Part shown: one piece after another, positions 42,745-54,046 of the stretch | Numbering within the stretch: position 1 is the first letter of the stretch | Layout of the letters: the number at the start of each line of letters is the position of its first letter | Origin: Acidobacteriaceae bacterium | Lineage (GTDB): Bacteria; Acidobacteriota; Terriglobia; Terriglobales; Acidobacteriaceae | Assembly: GCA_035944135.1 (NCBI GenBank) | Contig: DASZBM010000002.1 | Span: forward strand, 868,001 to 932,000 | Direction of reading: 5' to 3' | Length of the DNA stretch: 64,000 nt | Notes under the pieces: model-generated | The model's input: only the letters and a program-made list of their open reading frames with translations | The model's database searches: none | What the model was told of the DNA's origin: nothing | Translations under genes and position numbers: made by a program

Positions 42745-43377
42745 TTACTTGTGCTCGGTACGGCGCTCGTCGCGGTTGATGCGGCGTGACTCCTGGTTAA
42801 GCTCTTTGTTGAGCAGCTTCTTATCCTGAGCAGTCAGTTTGCCGTTGTCCTGCGCGCGCATGCCAGCTTCTTCTTTCGCGACGCCGGCTTCCTGCGTCTC
42901 GAGCTTCGCGACCTGGCCGTCGGTCAGCTTGTCAGAGTTGACCCCGCTCGCAATGCGGTCCTGCTGGTTTTCGAGTCGCTTATTGACTTCTCCCTTGACC
43001 GGCGGCTGTGTGGCGCTGTTGTGTTTGTCGGCGTAGATGTCTTTGGACTCGGTATTGAGTTGAGACTTCAGAGTGGCCTTGTCCTGCGCGGTGAGATGGC
43101 CGTTGTCCTGCTGACGCATGCCACGCTCTTCTTTATTGATGCCAGCCTCCTGCGATTCCAGCGTGGCGGACTCGCTGGCCGTTAGTTCACCGCTCTTGAC
43201 GCCCTGAGCGATCCGGTCCTGCTGGTTTTCCTTACGCTGATGGATGGTGGCGCCGGTCGTGGTGCTGGTTGCCGATGTGCTGGCGGTAGTGGTTGAAGTC
43301 GCCGTAACACTCTGCGCGGAGACGGCACCAGAGACCGCGAGAAAGGCCGCGGCAATCGAGAGACAGAGATTCTTCAT
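42745..43377 (-). CDS. Exported charged protein with two internal repeats
   Basis: A 210-residue protein with a signal peptide (LSIAAAFLAVSGAVSAQ) and a Ser/Thr-rich linker (residues 22-45). Two copies of a unit of about 68 residues follow: ENQQDRIAQGVKSGELTASE and ENQQDRIASGVNSDKLTDGQ, each followed by an EAGI/EAGV-KEE-GMR segment and QDNG(H/K)LTAQDK. The units are helical and highly charged. No known enzyme is recognised. Similar duplicated helical exported proteins occur in Acidobacteria and Planctomycetes. The ribosome site AAGGGG lies 8 bp before the ATG, and an intrinsic terminator follows. Confidence 0.82.
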   Translation of the reverse strand: MKNLCLSIAAAFLAVSGAVSAQSVTATSTTTASTSATSTTTGATIHQRKENQQDRIAQGVKSGELTASESATLESQEAGINKEERGMRQQDNGHLTAQDKATLKSQLNTESKDIYADKHNSATQPPVKGEVNKRLENQQDRIASGVNSDKLTDGQVAKLETQEAGVAKEEAGMRAQDNGKLTAQDKKLLNKELNQESRRINRDERRTEHK

Positions 43378-43565
43378 CTTGTAAGCCCCTTGCGAGAAAT
43401 TTTTGCTGCTGCACTGCGACTTTTCGCCACCTTATCGCGTCGTGCACGCTCATCCTGACACACAGGGTCGTGAGGTGTTGCGGTTTTGCACGAAAATAAG
43501 TGCACGCTGGTAACGTGAACATGTCGTAGCGTGAGGTAAGTTCGCAAGGAAAAAAGCAAAGGAAA

Positions 43566-43588
43566 GGGCGCGCCACGGTGGCGCGCCC
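43566..43588 (-). terminator. GC-rich hairpin, probable bidirectional terminator
   Basis: A 10-bp perfect stem GGGCGCGCCA/TGGCGCGCCC with a 3-nt loop. On the minus strand TTTCCTTTGCTTTTTT follows, and on the plus strand TGTTTGTTTT, so it can stop transcription in both directions. It ends the YtxH-like gene. Confidence 0.8.
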
Positions 43589-43640
43589 TGTTTGTTTTCT
43601 GCCCTGTTTGGCTTCCAGCTCAAGCCCGTGGATGGACCTG

Positions 43641-43946
43641 TTACATAAGCTTGGTGACGGATTGTGCGGCCTTGCTGGCGTTCTTAACGTAACCGGTGGC
43701 TGTGTCGACAACGCTGCCGAACTGCTCCTTGCCGGTGTTGATGAGCTTCTGCGCTTCCTTGGTGAGGCGGTCGGCCTGGTCCTTCAGGTAGTCGCCTGCG
43801 TCCTGCAGGTTGTCGCTGAGGTCCTCCATACTGCGGCGGAGCTTGCGCCGGGTCACCTCGCCGGATTGTGGGGCCATGAGAATAGCGGTGACACCGCCGA
43901 CGACGAGACCCAATCCAAACGCAATCCAAAATGTTCGCTGACGCAT
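43641..43946 (-). CDS. YtxH-like small membrane protein
   Basis: A 101-residue protein. One N-terminal membrane helix (FWIAFGLGLVVGGVTAILMA) is followed by the APQSG motif typical of YtxH-domain proteins and an amphipathic coiled-coil-like tail (MEDLSDNLQDAGDYLKDQAD) to the end. In other bacteria such proteins are stress-related, but the function is not defined. A GGAGGTAAAAA-type leader precedes the ATG. Confidence 0.87.
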   Translation of the reverse strand: MRQRTFWIAFGLGLVVGGVTAILMAPQSGEVTRRKLRRSMEDLSDNLQDAGDYLKDQADRLTKEAQKLINTGKEQFGSVVDTATGYVKNASKAAQSVTKLM

Positions 43947-44012
43947 TTTTACCTCCGTACCCTACATCTGGTTGGATTCGGTCGGGTTGCATGAGGTTGG
44001 TCTGTGGAGATG

Positions 44013-44753
44013 TCAGTCGAGGCCGGCCAGTGCGCGGGCGCGGACGAACACGCGCAGGAGCATCGCGCGATTGAGCTTCCCGGTGTTCGTGTTGCGGAGC
44101 GACGGATGGTAGCTGCCGAGCAGCGTGATGCCGTTGGACAGCTTGTACTCGGCACCATGTCCAAAGGCGAAGGCAGCCCGGCGCTCGATGATTCCCTCGC
44201 GGAGAAGGTGTGCAAGGTAGCCGTCCCAGGCGACCTTGCCGAGGCAGACGACAACCTTGACACGCGGCAAAAGGGAGAGCTCCTGCGATAGGTGTGCAGC
44301 GCAGTTGCGGATCTCTTCCGGTGTGGGCTTGTCGCCGGGAGGCGCGCAGCGAACGACGGCGCTGATCCACATGCCACGCAGGCGTAGACCGTCGCGAATC
44401 GCGGTGGACGTGGGTTGGTTGGCGAAGCCGGCATCATGCAGGACGGGATAGAGGAAGTCGCCGGAGCCGTCGCCGGTGAAGATGCGGCCGGTGCGGTTGC
44501 CGCCATGGGCTCCTGGCGCGAGACCGAGCGTCAGGACGCGGGCGCGCGGGTCGCCAAAGCCCGGAACGGGCCGTGCCCAGTAGGTTTGGTCAAGGTAGGC
44601 GCGCCGTTTACGCTCGCCGATGCCCTTGCAATAGTCGCGAAGCCTTGGGCAGCGTTCACATCCGGCGATTTGTTCATGGAGCGCTGTCAGGGTTATAAGA
44701 GGCGGCGGGGCGGACTTCCCTGCTCGAACCGCATCTGATTCCCGTCTAAGCAA
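44013..44753 (-). CDS. Uracil-DNA glycosylase, family 5 (UDGb)
   Basis: About 246 residues from a TTG at 44753. A longer frame to 44930 would overlap the divergent gene and has no conserved sequence. The family-5 motif is clear: LGLAPGAHGGNRTGRIFTGD, with a later GSYHPS motif. Four Cys (CERCPRL early, and later ones in VRCAPP and RNCAAH) are the probable 4Fe-4S ligands. The enzyme removes uracil and deaminated bases from DNA, in base-excision repair. Its start is uncertain. Confidence 0.87.
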   Translation of the reverse strand: MLRRESDAVRAGKSAPPPLITLTALHEQIAGCERCPRLRDYCKGIGERKRRAYLDQTYWARPVPGFGDPRARVLTLGLAPGAHGGNRTGRIFTGDGSGDFLYPVLHDAGFANQPTSTAIRDGLRLRGMWISAVVRCAPPGDKPTPEEIRNCAAHLSQELSLLPRVKVVVCLGKVAWDGYLAHLLREGIIERRAAFAFGHGAEYKLSNGITLLGSYHPSLRNTNTGKLNRAMLLRVFVRARALAGLD

Positions 44754-44811
44754 CAGTGACCCCTGAGACGATAGTATCGTTGAGGCCGCACTGCACGAGA
44801 AAGAGAGAAGA

Positions 44812-46143
44812 ATGAACCTGGGAAATCGGCAGACGAGCGAAGCAGAAGCACCGTCGCCTCTGCACCGATTCTCCAAATCGGGATACCTGACGCCCACCCT
44901 GATAGGGCTTCTCTGCGTGATTCTGCTCATCGCGGCTCATGAGAGCGGTCACGGCAACTATCACAAGCTGAAGCAGCGAGTTATCCCGGTAACCACGGAA
45001 CCGAACACGGAGACCGGGCCGGGGGGACAGGCTGCCGTGACACTGCGTCGCTCGCCAAGTGCGATCAGCGGAGAACCGGAGTTTTTGTCCGCGCTCCTGC
45101 TTCCCGGCCGGGGAATGAATCTGCTGCAGATTACCGCCAGCGTGCCGGGCAAGGGCGAGGTTCCGATTCTGCTTTCACCGTCGCTGACGGATGCCGCGCG
45201 GGTGCTGACGGGCGCCGGTGAGGACGCAAACGGCAGCGTAAGTACCAGCTTTGGAGCGGCTGTTCTGGCTCCGTGGGCCGGCCGTCTCACGGGATCTCCA
45301 ACATCGAGCTCGTCGACGCTGGAGAGCGTTTGGCAGGGAGAGCGGATCACGTTTCCGCCCATGCGGCCGGGCAGCACGTTCTCCACGATGGGTCTGATCC
45401 TCGACCGCCCGGCGGACAACATCAGCACGGACACCATCCCGGACGGCCAGGCGGCCACGGCCATCTACCATGCGGGGTCGTTCTCCGGGCAGTGGCCGTC
45501 GATGATGGACATCACGGTTCGTGTGGAGCTCGCGGAGAGAACTCTGGACCTCACGGTGACGGAACAGAATACGGGCCAGGTACCCACGCCTGCGGGCGTA
45601 GGCTGGCATCCGGTCTTTGCACTCGCGGGGGACCGCTCTGATGTCCGCATAGTAATCCCATCGATCACCAAGATTGAGATCGACCGCAGGACAGGCCTGC
45701 CTACGAGCAAAACCGTCATGACGAGCGGGACAACAGCGGACCTGATTCGCGCTCGAGGAACGCGGCTGGACGATGTGAGCCTTAACGACACATACACCAA
45801 CCTGCAGAGCGGATTGCTGGGCGATGGCCCGATTGCCGAGATTCGCGATCCAGCCGCGGGGTACGGCCTTCGGGTGATCCCGCTGACTGCGACGGTCAAG
45901 TTCATGCGGGTGGTCGCCCCTGCGGGCGAACGGTGGATCTCGATTGAGCCGGACACGAATGTCGATGATCCGTTCGGTCATGAGTGGCCGAATCCGGACG
46001 ACACCGGCATCGTGAGCCTGCAGCCGGGCGAAAGCCTGCAGTGGCATGTGCGGCTGGAAATCTTCTCGCTGGCGACGGCTCCGTTGCCGCCAACGGCAAA
46101 TAATCCGACGACAACGGTAACGAACACCGGTACGCCGCATTAG
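44812..46143 (+). CDS. Membrane-anchored aldose 1-epimerase-like protein
   Basis: A 443-residue protein. One N-terminal membrane helix (LTPTLIGLLCVILLIAAH) at about 27-44 anchors a galactose-mutarotase-like beta-sandwich (about 70-420). Motifs include VLAPWAGRL, PTPAGVGWHPVFAL with the conserved His, and ISIEPDTNVDDPFG near the end. The enzyme should interconvert alpha- and beta-anomers of a sugar, but a cytoplasmic or soluble form is usual; here it would face the periplasm. A Thr-rich tail closes the protein. It is divergent from the glycosylase gene. Confidence 0.82.
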   Translation: MNLGNRQTSEAEAPSPLHRFSKSGYLTPTLIGLLCVILLIAAHESGHGNYHKLKQRVIPVTTEPNTETGPGGQAAVTLRRSPSAISGEPEFLSALLLPGRGMNLLQITASVPGKGEVPILLSPSLTDAARVLTGAGEDANGSVSTSFGAAVLAPWAGRLTGSPTSSSSTLESVWQGERITFPPMRPGSTFSTMGLILDRPADNISTDTIPDGQAATAIYHAGSFSGQWPSMMDITVRVELAERTLDLTVTEQNTGQVPTPAGVGWHPVFALAGDRSDVRIVIPSITKIEIDRRTGLPTSKTVMTSGTTADLIRARGTRLDDVSLNDTYTNLQSGLLGDGPIAEIRDPAAGYGLRVIPLTATVKFMRVVAPAGERWISIEPDTNVDDPFGHEWPNPDDTGIVSLQPGESLQWHVRLEIFSLATAPLPPTANNPTTTVTNTGTPH

Positions 46144-46168
46144 CTGCCGTTTGACCCTGCACGGCAGC
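46143..46168 (+). terminator. Possible terminator after the epimerase-like gene
   Basis: An 8-bp stem GCTGCCGT/ACGGCAGC with a 10-nt loop starts at the stop codon. Only a weak pyrimidine run (TATCCTTTC) follows, so termination is doubtful. Confidence 0.4.
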
Positions 46169-46296
46169 GGCTCGTATCCTTTCTAAGGACCATCGGAGCT
46201 GCGACCCGCGCGAGCCCTTGCGCATCTGAATATCGCGGCTTCTCCAAATTTTCGTACGCAATTCCGCGTAATTTCCTAAACACTGAGAGACAAGCT

Positions 46297-47733
46297 TTGA
46301 GCCCCACAGAGACAACAAACGAAGAGACCTTTTCTGCCACCCCGGATGCCGTAACCGCGGAGGCTCAGCACGACCACGATCATGACCACGACCACGCCGG
46401 TCACGAGCATCATCACCACGAGCCTGCTCCGACGCTGAACCCTGAGCTGACGCGCTCGATCGAAGTTGACGCGCCGGCCGCCGACGTCGAGAAGGCGTTC
46501 CGGCAGGTCACGCGCCGGTATGCAAAGATGGCGCGCATTCCCGGATTCCGCGCCGGCAAGGTGCCGGAGTCGCTGATCAAGTCGCGCTTTGCGAAAGAGG
46601 TGCGGCAGGAGGTGCTGGAGTCGCTTGTGTCGAACAAGTTCCGCCAGGCGCTCGAGGCGCAGAAGCTGAATCCGATTTCGCAGCCGCAGGTCTCGGAGTT
46701 GCAGCTCGCCGAGGGCCAGCCACTTAAGTTCAAGGCGACTTTCGAGGTCCTGCCGGACATCAACGTCGATGGCTATGACACGATCTCCGTGCAGCGGCCC
46801 GATGCAACCCTGACCGATGAGGAGTACCAGGCAGAGCTCGACGCTGTGCTTGACCACCACGCGACGGTTGAGCCGGTCGAAGAGGACCGCGCCCTGGCCG
46901 ACGGAGACTGGGCAGAGATCAGCTTCAAGGGCAACGTGCAGGATCTCGCGCAAACCGTGACCGAGGAAGGCGTCGAGAACAAGACGCAGCAGCCGGAGCT
47001 GACTGGCGAAGATGCGCTCATCGAAATCGGCGGCAAAAACACGGTGCAGGCATTCACAGATGCGTTGCGCGGAGCGAAGGTCGGCCAGGAGCTGACCTTT
47101 GAGGCGAGCTATCCGGCGGAGTTCGGCGATGAGCGCCTGGCGGGCAAGACCGTGAACTACGACGTGACCGTGAAAGCTATCAAGAAGAAGAACTATCCGG
47201 AACGCGACGAGGAGTTCGCCAAGCAGCTTGGCAATTATGAGAGCTGGAGCGACTTCGAGACGAAGCTGCGCGAGCGCGTAGCTTCACGCAAGAAGAATGC
47301 GCTGGAGACGCAGGCGCGCGACAAGATGCTCGATGAGCTGATTGCGAAGTTCCAGTTCCCTGTTCCCGAGACCTTTGTGCAGCAGCAGATCGACGCACGG
47401 TTGGAGCGCGGTTTGCGTGCGCTGGCACAGCAGGGCATGACTGCGGATGCCATGCGACAGCTCGACTTCGATCGCCTGCGTGCTGCGCAGCGTGACCAGG
47501 CTGTTTCCGAGGTGAAGGCTTCCCTTCTGCTCGACAAAATCGCAGAGCGTGAGAACGTCGCCGTATCGGATGAAGACATGGAGCGCGAGCTGTTGATGAT
47601 GTCGCTGCAGCAGCGCGAGCCCATGGAGACACTGCGCAAGCGTCTCACCGACGACGGAACCCTGAACCGGATTCGCGAGCAGTTGCGCCGCGAGAAGACC
47701 GGTTCGGTGCTGTTCGACAAGCTCGCCGCATAA
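46297..47733 (+). CDS. tig: Trigger factor with histidine-rich N-terminal extension
   Basis: A 478-residue ribosome-bound chaperone and prolyl isomerase. The start is a TTG preceded by GAGAGA. Residues 25-41 carry ten histidines alternating with Asp and Glu. The ribosome-binding domain (about 48-170) has the signature GFRAGKVPESLI (normally GFRxGKxP). The PPIase domain (about 200-290) and the helical C-terminal domain (about 300-470) are of normal length. The His-rich stretch is outside the canonical fold and could bind nickel, zinc or copper. Its neighbours clpP and clpX are the classical tig partners. Confidence 0.95.
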   Translation: MSPTETTNEETFSATPDAVTAEAQHDHDHDHDHAGHEHHHHEPAPTLNPELTRSIEVDAPAADVEKAFRQVTRRYAKMARIPGFRAGKVPESLIKSRFAKEVRQEVLESLVSNKFRQALEAQKLNPISQPQVSELQLAEGQPLKFKATFEVLPDINVDGYDTISVQRPDATLTDEEYQAELDAVLDHHATVEPVEEDRALADGDWAEISFKGNVQDLAQTVTEEGVENKTQQPELTGEDALIEIGGKNTVQAFTDALRGAKVGQELTFEASYPAEFGDERLAGKTVNYDVTVKAIKKKNYPERDEEFAKQLGNYESWSDFETKLRERVASRKKNALETQARDKMLDELIAKFQFPVPETFVQQQIDARLERGLRALAQQGMTADAMRQLDFDRLRAAQRDQAVSEVKASLLLDKIAERENVAVSDEDMERELLMMSLQQREPMETLRKRLTDDGTLNRIREQLRREKTGSVLFDKLAA

Positions 47734-47746
47734 CGCTTCGGCTGAT

Positions 47747-47781
47747 CCCACCTTCACGGTCTCAAGCGACGCGAAGGTGGG
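47747..47781 (+). terminator. Possible terminator between tig and clpP
   Basis: A 9-bp stem CCCACCTTC/GAAGGTGGG with a 17-nt loop. There is no good T-run after it, so it may act as a partial terminator or processing site. Confidence 0.45.
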
Positions 47782-47866
47782 TTGCCGAGGCAGCTACCGT
47801 ACCGCACATCCTCAGCGCGTGGCTGTATTCTGAGCCTGCAATACCTAGAAAGAGAGAGCCAGAGCT

Positions 47867-48457
47867 ATGGGACTGATACCGATGGTGCTCGAGCAGACGA
47901 GCCGGGGCGAACGCTCCTATGACATCTACAGCCGTCTGCTGCGCGACAACATCATCTTCCTCGGCACACCGATTGACGACAACGTTGCCAATCTCATCAT
48001 CGCGCAATTGCTGTTTCTCTCGGGCGAGGACCCGGAGAAGGACATTCAGCTCTACATCAACTCGCCCGGCGGATCGATTTCCGCAGGCCTGGCGATCTAC
48101 GACACGATGCAGTACATCAAGAACGACGTCGTAACGTTCTGCATTGGGCAGGCGGCATCGATGGGCGCATTCCTGCTGATGGCCGGCAAGAAGGGCAAAC
48201 GGTTCACGCTGCCCAACTCACGCATCCTCATTCACCAGCCTTCCATGGGCGGGCTGCAGGGACAGGCGACGGACATCGACATTCATGCGCGCGAAATTCT
48301 GCGCATCCGCGAGCTGACGAACAAGCTGATGGCGCTGAATACGGGCCAGCCGCTGGATCGCATCGAGCGTGACGTGGAGCGCGATTTCATCATGACGCCG
48401 CAGCAGGCCAAGGAGTACGGCATTATTGACGACATCATCGATCGCCCGCGCACCTAA
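47867..48457 (+). CDS. clpP: ATP-dependent Clp protease proteolytic subunit ClpP
   Basis: A 196-residue serine protease that forms the tetradecameric Clp chamber. The catalytic triad is Ser98 ([11 protein letters not shown]), His123 ([10 protein letters not shown]) and Asp173 (VERDF). The [16 protein letters not shown] segment and handle helix are normal. It works with ClpX (49478) and ClpC (39122). Ribosome site AGAGAGAG is upstream of the ATG. It lies downstream of tig, with an intrinsic terminator directly after. Confidence 0.97.
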   Translation: MGLIPMVLEQTSRGERSYDIYSRLLRDNIIFLGTPIDDNVANLIIAQLLFLSGEDPEKDIQLYINSPGGSISAGLAIYDTMQYIKNDVVTFCIGQAASMGAFLLMAGKKGKRFTLPNSRILIHQPSMGGLQGQATDIDIHAREILRIRELTNKLMALNTGQPLDRIERDVERDFIMTPQQAKEYGIIDDIIDRPRT

Positions 48458-48479
48458 CGGGTTGCAGGCGCATCACACA

Positions 48480-48509
48480 GGCGTCGGCTTCGGCCGGCGT
48501 CATTTTCTT
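48480..48509 (+). terminator. Intrinsic terminator after clpP
   Basis: A 9-bp stem GGCGTCGGC/GCCGGCGTC (with G-U pairs) around a TTCG tetraloop, followed by ATTTTCTTG. This separates clpP from the azoreductase gene. Confidence 0.75.
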
Positions 48510-48617
48510 GCCGTGTAATTCCCTTGCATCGCGGCGGGTCTCACGTTCATCTCATCCGGTAGACGGTTCGATGTATATCGAAGCATCGCGACACGTCGAT
48601 CCCTTCAGGAGATTCTC

Positions 48618-49235
48618 ATGCCTACACTGCTGCATCTCGACGTAAGCCCGCGCGGCGACTATTCCGTGTCTCGCCACCTCAGCAAAGCCGTTGCCGAGGA
48701 GTGGAAGAAGAAGAATCCGGGTGGCAAGGTGATCTACCGCGATCTGTCCGAGAAGCCGCTTCCATTTGTGGATTTACCGTGGATCGCCGCTGCATATTCA
48801 ACACCCGACCAGCACACGCCGGAGCAGCAGCGCGCGATCGCCGTCTCAAATGAGCTGGTCGATGAGGTGCTCGCCGCCGACGAGATTCTCATCGGAAGCC
48901 CGATGTTCAACTTCAACATCCCCGCAGCGCTCAAAGGATGGGTGGATCACATCGTGCGCCTGGGCCGGACCTTCAATGAGAAGTACGAGGGCCTGGCGAC
49001 CGGCAAGAAGGCGCGCATCGCAATGGCGAGCATGGGCACGTATACGCCCGGCGCCTACATGGAGAGTGCAAACTTCTTCGCGCCGTACATGAAGTTCATC
49101 CTGGGATTCATTGGAATCAAGGATGTGGATATTTATCTCGCGGGTGGGACAAGTGCGATCAACCAGGGACAGACGACGCTCGAGGCGTACCTCGCAGAGC
49201 ACACGCCCAAGGCGGTCGCCGAGCTATCCAGGTAG
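48618..49235 (+). CDS. azoR: FMN-dependent NADH azoreductase
   Basis: A 205-residue flavodoxin-fold quinone/azo reductase. The N-terminal LLHLDVSPRGDYSVSRHLSK matches the phosphate-binding loop of AzoR. PMFNFNIPAALKGWVDHIVR is the conserved FMN-contact helix. MASMGTYTPGAYMESANFFA and GFIGIKDVDIYLAGGTS complete the fold. It uses NADH to reduce quinones or azo dyes in two-electron steps, protecting against quinone stress. It lies between clpP and clpX with its own leader; it interrupts the usual clpP-clpX adjacency. Confidence 0.93.
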   Translation: MPTLLHLDVSPRGDYSVSRHLSKAVAEEWKKKNPGGKVIYRDLSEKPLPFVDLPWIAAAYSTPDQHTPEQQRAIAVSNELVDEVLAADEILIGSPMFNFNIPAALKGWVDHIVRLGRTFNEKYEGLATGKKARIAMASMGTYTPGAYMESANFFAPYMKFILGFIGIKDVDIYLAGGTSAINQGQTTLEAYLAEHTPKAVAELSR

Positions 49236-49477
49236 TCCCCTTTAGTAATGTGGCGAACATAGCGATTTGAGGTTCGCGGCCTAATGCAGCTTTAGGTCGG
49301 CCCCGTGCCTCTTCGCCGCACCGCACTGCCACGTATCGGGCTAGACACCCGTACTCAAGTAACCTCCTTATGGCACCGACGTGACGTCTGTGCACCTTGC
49401 GCCGGTGTAGACTGTGGATGTTGGAATTGAGTGTCCGCGCTCTCCCCGGCAGCGGTGCTCCAAGGAGCTGCTTTCGC

Positions 49478-50764
<1,287 letters not shown>

Positions 50765-50786
50765 TCGTCGGGAAGCAACAAATCGT

Positions 50787-50820
50787 GTGGGCGACCTACG
50801 GGTCGCCCACTTTCCTCTTT
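50787..50820 (+). terminator. Intrinsic terminator after clpX
   Basis: A 10-bp perfect stem GTGGGCGACC/GGTCGCCCAC around a TACG (UNCG-type) tetraloop, followed by TTTCCTCTTTT. A strong terminator 22 bp after the stop. Confidence 0.88.
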
Positions 50821-50992
50821 TGCCGAAACTCCCCAGCACGGATGGTGTTTGTAAATCCGTACCAGTCTTTGCACATCCCGAAGAAACTGCGACTCCTAAG
50901 CCATAGACGCTGCCCCTAAAGCGCGTACAATTCCCCCCAAAGACCCGGCCCGCATCGTTTCGTTCGCGGAGCACGTCTAATTCGGGAGACCC

Positions 50993-53419
<2,427 letters not shown>

Positions 53420-53441
53420 GCTTCCAACTGAACCCCAACAG

Positions 53442-53467
53442 CGGCTGCAGCCTGAGTGCTGCAGCCG
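53442..53467 (+). terminator. Probable terminator after lon
   Basis: A 9-bp perfect stem CGGCTGCAG/CTGCAGCCG with an 8-nt loop, followed by a poor T-run (TTGCCATTT). It also lies just past the stop of the convergent small gene at 53487, so it may serve both. Confidence 0.6.
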
Positions 53468-53486
53468 TTGCCATTTGCGGTCGCGG

Positions 53487-53633
53487 TCAAGCCTTCCTGC
53501 CTGTAAACAGATGGGCGATGAGCGAAATCACCGCGAGAATGATGAGGATGTGGATGGCGAAACTGGTGATGTGAATCGCAAAGAACAGGACTACCCAAAG
53601 AATGGCCAGAATGATCGCAACTGCTAAGAACAT
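53487..53633 (-). CDS. lmo0937-family small membrane protein
   Basis: A 48-residue protein. The sequence is nearly all hydrophobic with two short membrane helices (MFLAVAIILAILWVVLFFAI and SFAIHILIILAVISLIAHLF) and a basic tail GRKA. This matches the lmo0937-type family, in which the central LWVVLFF and Ile/Leu/His-rich segments are conserved. AGGTGG lies before the ATG. The role of the family is unknown; in other genomes these genes lie near stress or envelope genes. It is convergent with lon. Confidence 0.85.
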   Translation of the reverse strand: MFLAVAIILAILWVVLFFAIHITSFAIHILIILAVISLIAHLFTGRKA

Positions 53634-53824
53634 CTTCCACCTGCTTTCTATGGCAGCTCGACCGGATGGAATCCCGGCACCTGCCGCTCCATGAGAGCAA
53701 ATTCCGGGCCGCCGCGTTGCTCGCTCAATCGCGCAACTCTTCTTGCGTAACGAGATAACGGCCAGATGACGATTGGCATCTATCTGCCCCAGAGAGTTAT
53801 CACAACTCCACCTGGAGGCACGAC

Positions 53825-53974
53825 TTGATTCTCATCATCGTCATTCTGCTGATCCTGATGTTTGCGTCCTTCCCTGCCTATCCTTACTCGCGCAGTTGGG
53901 GATATTACCCGTCAGGCGGCCTGGGAACAATCCTGCTGATCATCGTGATTCTTTGGCTGCTTCATGTGATTTAG
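53825..53974 (+). CDS. DUF3309-family small membrane protein
   Basis: A 49-residue protein that starts with TTG, 6 bp after GGAGG. Two hydrophobic helices (ILIIVILLILMFASF and GTILLIIVILWLLHVI) flank the diagnostic PAYPYSRSWGYYPSGGLG hinge of DUF3309. The family is widespread in Proteobacteria and Acidobacteria and its function is unknown. It is divergent from the lmo0937-like gene at 53487, with about 190 bp between them for both promoters. Confidence 0.88.
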   Translation: MILIIVILLILMFASFPAYPYSRSWGYYPSGGLGTILLIIVILWLLHVI

Positions 53975-54018
53975 CGCAGCTGTCGGGACCCCGCTGGAGA
54001 TCAACTTGAGTAGGATGG

Positions 54019-54043
54019 AAAGGCGTGCCTCGGCGCGCCCTTT
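54019..54043 (+). other. Hairpin abutting the aminotransferase start codon
   Basis: The sequence AAAGGCGTG pairs with CGCGCCCTTT (one bulged C) around a 6-nt loop, and the stem ends 3 nt before the ATG. The frame upstream closes at a TAG (54011) and holds no alternative start, so the hairpin covers the ribosome-binding region. It may be a translation control element, or the terminator of the DUF3309 gene. Confidence 0.5.
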
Positions 54044-54046
54044 CTT

